Shown: positions 1 through 9,067, counted from the first letter of the stretch. The stretch is DNA of 64,000 bases from Pseudoduganella ginsengisoli (GCF_009720865.1 NZ_WNLA01000001.1:434001-498000), one strand, 5' to 3'. A program made the numbers and translations. The notes: generated by a model not told the origin, from the sequence alone.

Positions 1-498
1 GCTGGCAAGGAACTGGCCCCAGGCAACCAGGTCACGTACACGTACCGCGACTGGAGCTATGTCGATGGTCCCGTGACATGCCAGCCGGAAGGCACGAATT
101 CCGGACATTGGCGCATGGCGCAATTCCGCGAACTGGGCCCGAACTTGATGGTCAGCGGCTGGGGCGACCTGGAAGAAGGCCCTGGCACGTGGAAAGGCGC
201 CTGGACCATCAGCCCGAAAGCCCAGCTGCGCCTGGTGATTCCAGCCAACTTAAGGCTGCGCAAGGTCTCGTTCAGCGGCCATTACCTGGGCAGCCTGACG
301 CACACGCGCGTGAAAATCGATGGCAAGGACCTGGGTATGATGCGGCTGAACAAGGCGTGGAGCATTGCGCTCCCGGCCAATAAGAACGCCGGCGATACCG
401 TACTGCTGGAACTGGAACATGATTTGCCGCCGCCACCACCGGGCGCACAGGATCCGCGCCAACTGGCCTTCTTCCTCAATGAGATCGTCATGCGCTAA
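1..498 (+). CDS. C-terminal fragment of an unidentified protein
   Basis: The reading frame is open from base 1 and ends with TAA at 496-498, so only the last 165 residues are present and the start lies upstream of the window. The visible part alternates short hydrophobic strands and glycine turns, consistent with a beta-sandwich C-terminal domain. It has a proline run (LPPPPPG) about 25 residues from the end and finishes FFLNEIVMR. I see no catalytic motif, membrane span or export signal in this part. Similar beta-rich tails occur on membrane glycosyl- or phosphoglycerol-transferases, but that is only a guess. A strong terminator follows about 50 bp downstream, so this is the last gene of its transcript. 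Confidence 0.6.
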   Translation, partial: AGKELAPGNQVTYTYRDWSYVDGPVTCQPEGTNSGHWRMAQFRELGPNLMVSGWGDLEEGPGTWKGAWTISPKAQLRLVIPANLRLRKVSFSGHYLGSLTHTRVKIDGKDLGMMRLNKAWSIALPANKNAGDTVLLELEHDLPPPPPGAQDPRQLAFFLNEIVMR

Positions 499-545
499 CT
501 GACAGGCAGGGGTCCGGCCTAACGGCCCGGCCCAGGTTGTTGTGC

Positions 546-572
546 AAAGGGCCGCTGATTAGCGGCCCTTTT
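546..572 (+). terminator. Rho-independent terminator
   Basis: A perfect 11-bp stem (546-556 with 561-571) closes a GATT loop. The stem ends in AAA/TTT, and TTTT follows on the plus strand. It sits 48 bp after the stop codon of the partial gene and should end that transcript. The A-run on the other side could also help stop minus-strand readthrough. Confidence 0.85.
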
Positions 573-585
573 AACGTAAAACGAC

Positions 586-608
586 AGGGGCCGCATTGGC
601 GGCCCCTT
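586..608 (-). terminator. Hairpin terminator of the DEAD-box gene
   Basis: A 9-bp GC-rich stem (586-594 with 599-607) has an ATTG loop. It lies immediately downstream, on the minus strand, of the helicase stop codon at 613. The minus-strand T-tract after it is weak and interrupted, so it may work together with the neighbouring hairpin at 546-572. Confidence 0.6.
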
Positions 609-612
609 GAAA

Positions 613-2400
613 TTACAGCTTACGCAAACCGCCCAATAGCGCGGCCAGCTGGCGCTTCGGCTTGGCTGGCGCCGCAGGCTGCGCAGCCTGCACTTGTGCA
701 CTGCTCTTGCTTGGTTCATACGGCTTCAAGAACCATGGATCGACTTTTTCGCGGCGCACCGGGCTGCCTGGACGGCGCTCGCCGGTGCGCTGGTCGCCAC
801 GCTCGCCACGGCCTTCGAATTCGCGGCGCGGTGCGGAACTGCTGCCGCTGGCACGGCGTTCGCCATGGCGGTCATCGCGGCCGACGCGGGACGACGATGG
901 CGTAAAGCCGGACAAATCACCACGCGGGATGGTTTGTTTGATCAGCTTTTCAATATCGGCCAGCAGGCGCTCGTCCTTGTCCGAATAAATCGAAATCGCA
1001 TCGCCGGATGCGCCGGCGCGGCCCGTACGGCCGATACGGTGCACATAGTCTTCCGCGTTATACGGCAAGTCGAAATTGATCACGCACGGCAAATCGGAAA
1101 TATCGAGGCCGCGCGCCGCCACGTCGGTGGCGACGAGGATGTCGATTTCGCCTTTCTTGAACGCTTCCAGGGCGGCCATGCGTTCTTGCTGCGTCTTGTC
1201 GCCGTGGATGGCGGACGCTTTCATGCCTTCTTGTTCCAGGCCGCGCGCCAGGCGCGATGCACCGATCTTCGTGTTCGAGAACACGATCACCTGTTTCAAT
1301 TCACGCTGGCGCAACAAGTGCGCCACCAGGTCGCGCTTATGGTCTTCCTGGACTTTGTACACCACTTGCGTCACGCGGTCAGCCGTCGCATTGCTGCGCG
1401 CGACTTCCACGGTCACCGGGTCGGTCAGGAAGCTGTTGGCCAGCTTCTTGATCTCTGGCGAGAACGTGGCCGAGAACATCAAGTTCTGGCGCTGCTTGGG
1501 CAACAGGTTGATGATGCGCTGCAGGTCGGGCAGGAAACCCATGTCCAGCATGCGGTCTGCTTCATCCATCACCAGCATCTGCACTTGCGCCAGGCTGATG
1601 TTTTTTTGCTCGACGTGATCCAGCAAACGGCCCGGTGTCGCAATGACGATTTCCACGCCGCGGCGCAGCGCTTCCGTTTGCGGTTTCATGTCCATGCCGC
1701 CAAACACGACGCACGTGCGCAGCGGCGTGAACTGGCTATACGCCTGCACGTTTTCCGCCACTTGCACCGCCAGTTCGCGGGTCGGCGTCAGGATCAATGC
1801 ACGCACCGGGTGGCGCGCGGGCGACATGCTGCTGTTGGCATGCGCCAGCAACAGTTGAATGATCGGCAGCGAGAAGCCGGCGGTTTTACCGGTACCCGTC
1901 TGCGCGGCGCCCATCACGTCGCGGCCTTTCAGCACGATCGGGATCGCTTGCGCCTGGATCGGCGTTGGATAGACATAACCCTGCGCCGTCAGCGCGCGCT
2001 GGATGTCTGGCGACAGGCCGAAGTCGGCAAAGCGCACTTGCGCCGGCGCGGCGCCGGGAACGTCTGCGGCAACAGGCGCGGCAGTGGCCGGGGCGGCGAC
2101 GGCGGATGCGGCAGCCGCAGCGACTACCGGTGCGGCGGCAACAGGCGGTTCAACAGGCGCTGCCGCAGGAACGGCGCCAGCGGCCGGCTCTGCGGCGGCA
2201 GCTGGCTCAACTGCCTGCGGCACGGCGCTCGCGGCAGTGGCGACAATCTCAGCGGCAGGCTGTTCGGCCTGGGCCACGGTGGCAACCGGCGCAACAGCCG
2301 GTTCAACGATGTCCGGCAAGGGCGCAGTTTCTGGCGCCGGTGCGGGAACTGGTGCAGGTGCGGCGGAAGTATTCTGGAGTTCGGACATAAAATTATTCAC
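613..2400 (-). CDS. rhlE: DEAD-box ATP-dependent RNA helicase, RhlE type
   Basis: An RNA-unwinding ATPase, probably acting in ribosome assembly or RNA turnover. Residues 1-123 are an unusual Ala/Pro/Val-rich low-complexity extension. The helicase core starts at FADFGLSP (about 124) and shows the Q motif, AQTGTGKT (166-173), PTRELA, TPGR, DEAD (279-282), SAT (310-312), ARGLD and HRIGRTGR. The C-terminal tail is basic and ends KPKRQLAALLGGLRKL, typical of RNA-binding RhlE tails. Start: the listed GTG at 2400 has a GGAAA about 6 nt upstream. An ATG at 2388 (MSELQN) is the alternative and has no clear ribosome-binding site. The gene is monocistronic, with convergent terminators downstream. The family assignment is secure; the RhlE subtype is likely. 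Confidence 0.93.
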   Translation of the reverse strand: MNNFMSELQNTSAAPAPVPAPAPETAPLPDIVEPAVAPVATVAQAEQPAAEIVATAASAVPQAVEPAAAAEPAAGAVPAAAPVEPPVAAAPVVAAAAASAVAAPATAAPVAADVPGAAPAQVRFADFGLSPDIQRALTAQGYVYPTPIQAQAIPIVLKGRDVMGAAQTGTGKTAGFSLPIIQLLLAHANSSMSPARHPVRALILTPTRELAVQVAENVQAYSQFTPLRTCVVFGGMDMKPQTEALRRGVEIVIATPGRLLDHVEQKNISLAQVQMLVMDEADRMLDMGFLPDLQRIINLLPKQRQNLMFSATFSPEIKKLANSFLTDPVTVEVARSNATADRVTQVVYKVQEDHKRDLVAHLLRQRELKQVIVFSNTKIGASRLARGLEQEGMKASAIHGDKTQQERMAALEAFKKGEIDILVATDVAARGLDISDLPCVINFDLPYNAEDYVHRIGRTGRAGASGDAISIYSDKDERLLADIEKLIKQTIPRGDLSGFTPSSSRVGRDDRHGERRASGSSSAPRREFEGRGERGDQRTGERRPGSPVRREKVDPWFLKPYEPSKSSAQVQAAQPAAPAKPKRQLAALLGGLRKL

Positions 2401-2580
2401 AATGTTTCCGTGCGGGATACAAGCCTGGACTCACCGTCCCCGGCAGACGTCGCCGGATACGGGGAAATGGCGGGAAGTGCGCTAAATGCAGGCTCTCAGC
2501 CGGAGCGCCCGCGCGGAAGGACACAAATTCAGCGGCCTAAACGATACCCTAATTTCCGGCAACTGTACACGAAAACAGCA

Positions 2581-2627
2581 TTTTCGATGGACCGGCGCCT
2601 TTACCCTCCATCGAAAACGCCATGGCA
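2581..2627 (-). terminator. Inverted repeat after the DUF2304 gene
   Basis: A perfect 11-bp inverted repeat (TTTTCGATGGA at 2581-2591, its complement at 2617-2627) is separated by 25 bp. It starts 5 bp beyond the minus-strand stop codon at 2632 and probably ends the glycosyltransferase/DUF2304 transcript. The large loop makes it atypical. The remaining 180 bp up to the helicase start shows no other recognisable element. Confidence 0.45.
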
Positions 2628-2631
2628 GCGA

Positions 2632-2967
2632 TCAACGTGCGTCGTCTGCAGGCCGCTCAGCGCGGTCAATGGCCAAATGCCGCGCCAATTCAGTTAATTG
2701 CTGCTGGTTTTGGCGCAATTTGCTATGAATATTGATAAATATGCCGAAAGACAGCACGACCCATACATAAAACACCAGGTCTGCACCACGCCCTACCCCC
2801 AGCATATGCGCCAGGCGGGTCGAATCGTCAGGCCACCACACGAAGTACGTCCCACAGACGATGACGCCATATAATGCAAAGCGCAAACTGGCGATAAAGC
2901 GCCCTTGGGTCAGCACATAAATCCAGGCGCAAGCCAGCGCTATCGACAGCAATATCTGCACGATCAT
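2632..2967 (-). CDS. DUF2304 family small membrane protein
   Basis: A 111-residue membrane protein with three hydrophobic segments: MIVQILLSIALAC at the start, a middle SLRFALYGVIVCGTYFVWW and a later GADLVFYVWVVLSFGIFINI. A charged amphipathic tail follows (KLRQNQQQLTELARHL). This is the pattern of DUF2304 proteins, which are regularly encoded next to GT2 glycosyltransferases and are thought to assist lipid-linked sugar transfer. The start is the ATG at 2967, which overlaps the stop codon of the upstream glycosyltransferase (ATGA). The two are therefore translationally coupled. The biochemical role of the family is not established. Confidence 0.8.
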   Translation of the reverse strand: MIVQILLSIALACAWIYVLTQGRFIASLRFALYGVIVCGTYFVWWPDDSTRLAHMLGVGRGADLVFYVWVVLSFGIFINIHSKLRQNQQQLTELARHLAIDRAERPADDAR

Positions 2968-3638
2968 TTGGATAACCTTTCCGCAAACAGATCCACCAAA
3001 ATATTGATAGCGTTCGAAGCACGCTGTCCTTTGGCGCGGGAATAGTCGGTATAGGTGACGGTATTGCCACACTCCCGGTAGCTCAATTTCAGCCGTGCCA
3101 CCTGGTTCAATATCTCCGAGGCATGCGCCATACGGTTATGCGTCAATTTGATCGCCTGCACGGCGTCGCGCCGTATCAGGCGCAATCCATTGTGGGCGTC
3201 CGACAATTTCAAGCCGGTCGTCAGGCGGGTAAAGACCGTCGCCATGGTCAACAACAGGCGGCGGCCGGCAGAAATGCCCTGTGCCCGGCCCAGGAAGCGG
3301 CTTCCCAGCACAACCTGGACGTTATGTTCGCGGGCAATGGCAAACATGCGCACCACGTCGTCAATATCATGCTGGCCGTCGGCGTCAAAAGTTGCCACGT
3401 ACTCAGCATTTTTTTTCAATGCAAAATTGAAGCCGGTTTGCAAAGCTGCGCCCTGCCCCAAATTGATGGGATGGCGCACCACCCACGCACCGGCTTCGCG
3501 TGCGCGCGCGGCCGTGGCGTCGCGTGAGCCATCGTCGATGATGATGACATGCTGAAACCGGGCGCGTACTTTACGCACGACGTCCGCAATTACCATTTCT
3601 TCGTTAAATGCAGGAATAATCACCCACACACTGTCCAT
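2964..3638 (-). CDS. GT2 family glycosyltransferase (dolichol-P-mannose synthase-like)
   Basis: A 224-residue GT-A fold glycosyltransferase. It shows IPAFNEE at the nucleotide-binding strand, IIDDGSRDAT, NLGQGAALQTG, and the metal-binding ATFDADGQHD motif, then GSRFLG and SDAHNGLR. This resembles polyprenyl-phosphate mannose or glucose synthases acting at the inner membrane face. No C-terminal membrane span is present, which fits pairing with the small DUF2304 membrane protein encoded right after it with a 4-bp overlap. I start at ATG 3638 because GGAG lies about 7 nt upstream. An in-frame extension of about 48 residues further upstream looks non-coding (Arg/Trp/Cys-rich). The sugar donor cannot be read from sequence. 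Confidence 0.88.
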   Translation of the reverse strand: MDSVWVIIPAFNEEMVIADVVRKVRARFQHVIIIDDGSRDATAARAREAGAWVVRHPINLGQGAALQTGFNFALKKNAEYVATFDADGQHDIDDVVRMFAIAREHNVQVVLGSRFLGRAQGISAGRRLLLTMATVFTRLTTGLKLSDAHNGLRLIRRDAVQAIKLTHNRMAHASEILNQVARLKLSYRECGNTVTYTDYSRAKGQRASNAINILVDLFAERLSK

Positions 3639-4001
3639 CTCGATCTCCATATCATCGCTTCGGCAACACCGCCAGTTGCACCTTGCCTTGACCGGCCATG
3701 CGGCCCAGCGTTGCAGTCGTCCGCCTCCGTCGCGCCCTGATAATCCGCGGCTAGCAATAGCACGCAACAGGTAGCCTGCCAAAGAGGGCAGGTGCCAAGT
3801 AATAGAAGTCCGGAAATTCCCCGTAGACCTTATTTGCAGAAGAAGTCAAGATCGGCAAACCAGGTCGAGATATGGTCAGAACCATATGGCGGCGCTACTG
3901 ATGGGCGGTCGACGGATGATACCATACGTCCACAGCAATAGGGCTTAGTGCCCGCGCTCGACGGTTCCCAGGGGAATATTGCTCAACGTATAATTGCGGG
4001 G
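3639..4001. other. Divergent intergenic region (363 bp)
   Basis: This region separates the minus-strand glycosyltransferase from the plus-strand sensor cyclase. A 7-bp inverted repeat with a 4-nt spacer at 3870-3887 (ATATGGT/ACCATAT) could be an operator. TATAAT at 3989-3994 resembles a -10 box, but it is so close to the chosen ATG (4002) that the message would be nearly leaderless. A minus-strand 44-codon ORF (3751-3885) without a ribosome-binding site is probably chance or a decayed remnant. Confidence 0.4.
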
Positions 4002-7000
4002 ATGGCCATTCCCTCTACCCTTCTCCTGTTGCGGCGCTGCGCACATGCCCTGGCCATGGCATTGCCCCTGACGACTGCAGTGATGCCGACGCCCTTTGCC
4101 GCCCCTGGCCCCATGCCCACCCTGGCAGCGGCGCCCCCCTCCAATGCAGCCGCCGATGCGCCATCGCTGCGTTTCCGCAAACTGGGCGCGCTGGGCAATG
4201 ATGAACCATCGATGCTGGCATTATTGCAAGACAAGCAAGGTTTTGTCTGGATCGGCACGCACAGCAATGGCCTCTACCGCTACAACGGTTATCAGGCCGT
4301 CAAATTTGCGCACCAGCAAGATAAGCAAGGCACGTTGCCGCATGACCGCGTCGCCGCGCTGTACGAGGATAACCAGGGGCGCCTGTGGGCCGGCACGTCA
4401 AACGGCCTGGTCCGCTACAACCCGGAAAGCAATGATTTCACGCCGTTTTTACCGGAAGGCGGCCCGCCCAACAAGGGCATCGTCAAGAACATCGTATCGG
4501 ACGGCAAAGGCGGCATGTGGGTTGCGACCTGGGGCGGCCTGCAGCATTTCGATCCCGCCGCGGGAAAATTTACCGCCACGTATGAACACAATCCACAGGA
4601 AGCAGGCAGCCTGGCCAGCAATGACTTGAATGCGCTGGCAGTCGACAGTGCGGGCGGCGTCTGGGCCGGCACGTGGCCGGGCGGGCTCGATTACCTGGCG
4701 CCCGGCGCCACGGGTTTCCGCCACTTTAAAGTGGACCGCGCCGACAAGCCGGACACCCGCCTCAACATCGTGCGCGCACTGCAATTCGACAGCCGGCACC
4801 GGCTGTGGATCGGCACGGAAGCCGGCGTCATTGTGTGGGATACGCGCCAGGCATGGGAACTGCGCCAGTTGGCGGCCTCCCCTGTCACCCGCATTACAGG
4901 CTTTTATATCGACCGCGATGGCGTGCTGTGGGCCACCACGCTGTCGGCAGGCTTGCTGCGCTGGAATGAAGCCGCGCAGCGCTTCGACCAATACCAGCAC
5001 CAGCCAGGCGACCAGCACTCGCTGCCCGGCAATAACTTGCGCGCCATCATGCAAGACCGCAGCGGCATGCTGTGGGTGGCGTCGTTTACGGATGGTGTCA
5101 GCCTGGCCAACTTGAATACGGCCGGTTTCCGCCGCCATGTGCCGCACAAACTGGATCACCGCGACCAGGCCGCATCGAATGCCCTGCTGAGCCTGGCACC
5201 GGCGCCTGGCGGCAAAGTCTGGCTGGGTGGCAACCTGGGCCTGAGCTTGTATGACCCGGCCACGCGCACCGTGCTGCAACAGTGGCAAGGCGAACCGGGC
5301 CGGAAGGGCAAACTCAGCAACAGCATCGTCTACAGCCTGTACCAGGAAACGGAGGGTCCGCTGTGGGTGGGCACGCCGACCGGGCTGAACCGCCTGCACA
5401 ACGGCAGCGTGCAAGTGATCCGCTTCGGCAATACCGCCAGCGATTACATCAACGCCATCGCGCCGGGCAAGCATGGCGTGCTGTGGCTGGGCACCGGCAA
5501 CAGCCTGGTGCGGTATGACATGCGCAGCGGCCAGTATCGCCTGTATTTCAATGAAGCGGCCGATCCAGACAGCCGCGCCGTCAATGGCACGTCCACTGTG
5601 CTGGAAGACAGCAGCGGCCGCGTGTGGGCTGGTTCGGAATGGAATGGCGGCGGCCTCGATATGCTCGATCCCGCCACGGGCCGCTTCCGCCACTTCCGCC
5701 ATGTGGCGGGCGATGCGGCGTCGCTGCTGGATGATAACGTTTCGAGCCTGCACGAAGATGCGCACGGCGCGCTGTGGGTCGGCACGGCCAAAGGCTTGAA
5801 CCAGCTGACCACCAGCGCCGGCAATGGCGGTAGCAAACTCACGCTGCGCTCGTGGGCGCAGGCGGTTGGCAGCGCCAAGGTGCTGGCCATACGCAGCGAC
5901 CGCGCCGGCCATATCTGGGCCAGCACGATCACGGGGCTGTACCGGCTGGATCCGGCCAGCGGCCAGTCCGTGCTGTACACGCCATCGGACGGGCTGACCG
6001 ATGGCTACAACGTCAATTCCGTGGCCAGTGCACCGGATGGCACGCTGTATTTTGGCGGTGTGCATGGCATGACCGCCGTCACGCCGGAAGCCGTGCGCAG
6101 CACGTCGGTGGCGCCGCAAGTGGCGATCACGGATGTCACCGTATTCAACCGCTCGCTGGGCGACAGCGCCCGCGATGAAGGCATCAAGCTGGATGGCCCG
6201 CTGACGGCGCCGCGCGCGCTGACGCTGTCGTCGCAAGCCTCCGTGTTTTCCATTGAATTCGCCGCGCTGCACTACACGGAACCGCTGCAAAACCGCTATG
6301 CATACCAGCTGGTGGGCTTCGATCCGGATTGGGTCTACGCGGATGCGGCGCACCGCAGCGCCAGCTATACCAACCTCAATCCAGGCACTTACACGTTCCG
6401 CGTGCGCGCCGCCAACCACCGGGGCGTGTGGAGCGAGCAGCCGGCCACTTTGTCCATTACCATCACGCCGCCATTCTGGAAGCGCTGGTGGTTCCGCCTG
6501 GCCGCCGGCGTGTCCATATTGGGCGCGTTGATTTGTGCGCACCGCTGGCGCATCCGCCGCCTGAAGCTGCAGCGCACCTTGCTGGAACAGCTGGTGGCGG
6601 CCCGCACAGCGCAGCTGGAAGAGTCGAACCGCAAGCTGGAAGCGCTCAGCACGACGGATGGCTTGACGGGTGTCGGCAACCGGCGCGGCTTCGATACGGC
6701 GCTGGCAGCCGAATGGCGGCGCGCCGCGCGCACCGGACAATCGCTGGCGCTGATGCTGCTGGACGTGGACCACTTCAAGAAATACAACGACCTGTATGGA
6801 CACCAGGCGGGCGACACGTGCCTGCGCCGGGTGGCGGATTTGATCACGTCGCACGGGCGCCGCACAACGGACCTGGTGGCGCGCTATGGCGGGGAAGAAT
6901 TCGTGCTACTGTCGGCCAGCACCAATGCAGCCGACGCATATGGCACGGCAGCGGCCATTTGCAAGGAGTTGCAGCGCCTGGCCCTGCCCCATGCGGCGTC

Positions 7001-7166
7001 GCCGTTTGGCGTCGTCACCATCAGTATCGGCGTGGCCGTGCTGGCGCCGGGCGATGCGAACAGCCCGGAAATGCTGGTGCAACTGGCAGATGAAGCGCTA
7101 TACAGCGCAAAACAAAAAGGCCGCAACCAGGCGTTGCTGGCCATGGATAAAGCAGAAGCAGCATGA
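4002..7166 (+). CDS. Two-component-regulator-propeller sensor diguanylate cyclase
   Basis: A membrane-bound c-di-GMP synthase of 1054 residues. The order is: N-terminal signal or anchor segment (MAIPSTLLLLRR onward); about 700 residues of Reg_prop repeats (recurrent LWVGT, LWAGT, GLYRYN motifs) forming periplasmic beta-propellers; a Y_Y_Y domain near 745-823; one transmembrane helix near 828-848; a short coiled coil; and a GGDEF domain. The active site is intact (DVDHFKKYND, GGEEF near 963), and an RTTD inhibitory I-site lies five residues before GGEEF. It should sense a periplasmic ligand and make c-di-GMP inside the cell. A GTG at 3948 would add 18 residues but spoils the signal-like N-terminus. 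The stop overlaps the next gene's start. Confidence 0.92.
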   Translation: MAIPSTLLLLRRCAHALAMALPLTTAVMPTPFAAPGPMPTLAAAPPSNAAADAPSLRFRKLGALGNDEPSMLALLQDKQGFVWIGTHSNGLYRYNGYQAVKFAHQQDKQGTLPHDRVAALYEDNQGRLWAGTSNGLVRYNPESNDFTPFLPEGGPPNKGIVKNIVSDGKGGMWVATWGGLQHFDPAAGKFTATYEHNPQEAGSLASNDLNALAVDSAGGVWAGTWPGGLDYLAPGATGFRHFKVDRADKPDTRLNIVRALQFDSRHRLWIGTEAGVIVWDTRQAWELRQLAASPVTRITGFYIDRDGVLWATTLSAGLLRWNEAAQRFDQYQHQPGDQHSLPGNNLRAIMQDRSGMLWVASFTDGVSLANLNTAGFRRHVPHKLDHRDQAASNALLSLAPAPGGKVWLGGNLGLSLYDPATRTVLQQWQGEPGRKGKLSNSIVYSLYQETEGPLWVGTPTGLNRLHNGSVQVIRFGNTASDYINAIAPGKHGVLWLGTGNSLVRYDMRSGQYRLYFNEAADPDSRAVNGTSTVLEDSSGRVWAGSEWNGGGLDMLDPATGRFRHFRHVAGDAASLLDDNVSSLHEDAHGALWVGTAKGLNQLTTSAGNGGSKLTLRSWAQAVGSAKVLAIRSDRAGHIWASTITGLYRLDPASGQSVLYTPSDGLTDGYNVNSVASAPDGTLYFGGVHGMTAVTPEAVRSTSVAPQVAITDVTVFNRSLGDSARDEGIKLDGPLTAPRALTLSSQASVFSIEFAALHYTEPLQNRYAYQLVGFDPDWVYADAAHRSASYTNLNPGTYTFRVRAANHRGVWSEQPATLSITITPPFWKRWWFRLAAGVSILGALICAHRWRIRRLKLQRTLLEQLVAARTAQLEESNRKLEALSTTDGLTGVGNRRGFDTALAAEWRRAARTGQSLALMLLDVDHFKKYNDLYGHQAGDTCLRRVADLITSHGRRTTDLVARYGGEEFVLLSASTNAADAYGTAAAICKELQRLALPHAASPFGVVTISIGVAVLAPGDANSPEMLVQLADEALYSAKQKGRNQALLAMDKAEAA

Positions 7167-7348
7167 CGACTCAACCGACACCGGCCGACGCCGATCCCCG
7201 CCCCGAACCACCGGTACCGCCGCAGGAAGGCGATTGCTGCCATAGCGGCTGCGCATACTGCGTGGAGGATTTATATACGGAGGCGCTGTACAAGTACCGC
7301 GAAGAGCTGGCGGCCTGGTTGGCGCGGCACCCTGATGCCGCGCCCTGA
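7163..7348 (+). CDS. Small Cys-rich 'oxidoreductase-like domain' protein
   Basis: A 61-residue protein with a proline-rich N-terminus (PRPEPPVPPQEGD), then a compact core CCHSGCAYCVEDLY followed by YKYREELAAWL. The CC-x2-GC-x2-C cysteine cluster and following tyrosines match the short Oxidored-like domain family, which may bind a metal or cofactor; its function is not established. The ATG overlaps the stop codon of the upstream diguanylate cyclase (ATGA), so it is probably translated by coupling. It ends directly against the convergent chemotaxis gene, with no spacer. Confidence 0.78.
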   Translation: MTTQPTPADADPRPEPPVPPQEGDCCHSGCAYCVEDLYTEALYKYREELAAWLARHPDAAP

Positions 7349-9067
7349 TTAAAACTCTTCCCACTCATCGGCCACCGGCGCATTGGCCCGCTTGCGGGCC
7401 GGCTGCCGCGCAGCCTGTTGCACAGGTTTCGGGTCCGGCTTGGCCAGCACCACTGCGCGCGCCGATGCTACTGCTGCTTTCGGCGCAGGCGCCTGCACCG
7501 CGCCTATAGCCATCGCACCGGCATCAAGCTTGAACGCACTGACCACCTGGCTCAAATGCGCGGCCTGTTCCATCATGGCTTCCGCCGCCGCAGCGGCCTG
7601 CTCCACCAGCGCCGCATTTTGCTGCGTCGATTGATCCATGTGTGTAATGGCTTCATTGACTTGCGCAATGCCGCCGCTCTGCTCCTGGCTGGCAGTTGTG
7701 ATTTCCGACATGATGTCGGTCACGCGCGTGATGCTGGCGACGATTTCATTCATCGTGGCGCCCGCTTCATCGACCAGTTTCGACCCCGCTTCCACCTTGT
7801 CGACGGAATCGCCGATCAGGGTCTTGATGTCTTTTGCCGCTGCCGCCGAGCGTTGCGCCAGGGACCGCACTTCCGACGCCACGACAGCAAAGCCCCGGCC
7901 CTGTTCACCGGCCCGCGCAGCTTCCACGGCGGCATTGAGCGCAAGGATATTGGTCTGGAACGCGATGCCATCAATGACGGCAATGATGTCGACAATCTTG
8001 CGCGACGATTCGTTAATCGATGCCATCGTGCCCACCACCTGGCTGACCACATCGCCGCCTTTCACGGCAATGCCGGATGCCGACTGCGCCAGCTGGTTGG
8101 CCTGGCGTGCATTGTCCGCGTTTTGCTTGACGGTGGACGTCAGTTGCTCCATCGACGATGCGGTTTCTTCCAGCGAACCTGCCTGCTGTTCCGTACGGGC
8201 CGACAAATCCTGGTTGCCCGACGCGATTTGCGTGGACGCTGTCGCAATCGTATCGGTACCGGTGCGCACTTGGGCCACCAGCGATTGCAGGCTGGCCAGC
8301 ATGTCTTTCAGCGCCTGCATCAAGTCGCCCGTTTCGCATTTGCTCTTGACGTCGATGGCCACCGTCAAATCGCCGGCGGCCACCTGGCGCGCCACGGTCA
8401 CAGCTTCCTGCAGCGGCCTGGATACGATACTGGCCAGCCACAATTGCATGATGATGCCGATGACCATATTGGCCGCCACCAGCGCGCCGATCGACCACAT
8501 GGAACGGTCAAACACGGTATCGGCTGCCTTGTTGGCGGCATCGCCGCCTTCCGCATTCAGCTTGACCAGCTTGTCCAGTGCTTCCGTCAGTTGCACCAGC
8601 TTTTGCGTGGAAGGACCGGCGGCAAAGGCGCGCGCTTCATCCTTGGCGCCCTTGCGCGACAAGGCAACCAGCTTGTCATGCTCCACCAGGAAATCCTGCC
8701 ACGCTTTCTTGAACTGGTCATACAGCCCCTGTTCATCCTTGTTGGAAACCAGTTTGGTGTAATTCGTTATGCCCTGCTGCAGTTCCGCCTGCGTGGCGGC
8801 CATGCGCTTTTCATATTCGGCATAAGCGGTATCACTGTCGGCCAGCATGTGCGCCAATTCCCAGCGCCGGAAATCGCCCACATTGGTGCGCATGACCATG
8901 GCGGACTGTACGCTGGGCATCCAGTCTGTGGCCTGTTCTTCCGACGAACTATGAATGCGGCTCATGGCCATGATGGCGTTGACGCCGAGGAACAGGGTCA
9001 GCAGCTGTACGACCCCGAAGGTGAGATTGAGCTTTCTTGCAATACGCAAGTTGTAGAACCACTTCAT
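7349..9067 (-). CDS. Methyl-accepting chemotaxis protein (4HB sensor type)
   Basis: A 572-residue transmembrane chemoreceptor. It has a first membrane span near residues 12-34, then a periplasmic four-helix-bundle-like sensor rich in Glu/Lys/Asp. A second span follows near 190-212, then a HAMP domain (SRPLQEAVTVARQVAAGDL) and the long coiled-coil signalling domain. The hairpin tip is typical (IAVIDGIAFQTNILALNAAVEAARAGEQGRGFAVV). The C-terminus is an Ala/Pro/Lys linker ending EWEEF. This resembles the NWETF-type pentapeptide that tethers the CheR methyltransferase and CheB methylesterase, so adaptation-enzyme docking is likely. The ATG at 9067 is preceded by AGGAGA. No chemotaxis genes adjoin it, so it is an orphan receptor; the ligand is unknown. 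Confidence 0.93.
   Translation of the reverse strand: MKWFYNLRIARKLNLTFGVVQLLTLFLGVNAIMAMSRIHSSSEEQATDWMPSVQSAMVMRTNVGDFRRWELAHMLADSDTAYAEYEKRMAATQAELQQGITNYTKLVSNKDEQGLYDQFKKAWQDFLVEHDKLVALSRKGAKDEARAFAAGPSTQKLVQLTEALDKLVKLNAEGGDAANKAADTVFDRSMWSIGALVAANMVIGIIMQLWLASIVSRPLQEAVTVARQVAAGDLTVAIDVKSKCETGDLMQALKDMLASLQSLVAQVRTGTDTIATASTQIASGNQDLSARTEQQAGSLEETASSMEQLTSTVKQNADNARQANQLAQSASGIAVKGGDVVSQVVGTMASINESSRKIVDIIAVIDGIAFQTNILALNAAVEAARAGEQGRGFAVVASEVRSLAQRSAAAAKDIKTLIGDSVDKVEAGSKLVDEAGATMNEIVASITRVTDIMSEITTASQEQSGGIAQVNEAITHMDQSTQQNAALVEQAAAAAEAMMEQAAHLSQVVSAFKLDAGAMAIGAVQAPAPKAAVASARAVVLAKPDPKPVQQAARQPARKRANAPVADEWEEF

Noticed and set aside
694..2697. A 667-codon plus-strand ORF across the helicase gene
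   Set aside because: It is antisense to a gene with all DEAD-box motifs and has an Arg/His/Gln-rich composition typical of a high-GC shadow frame.
3751..3885. A 44-codon minus-strand ORF upstream of the glycosyltransferase
   Set aside because: It has an ATG and a plausible start but no ribosome-binding site and no recognisable family. It could be a decayed fragment, so it is only mentioned in the intergenic entry.
4449..6854. An 801-codon minus-strand ORF inside the sensor cyclase
   Set aside because: It is antisense to clear Reg_prop and Y_Y_Y repeats, with no motif or ribosome-binding site. The length comes from GC bias and the repeat periodicity.
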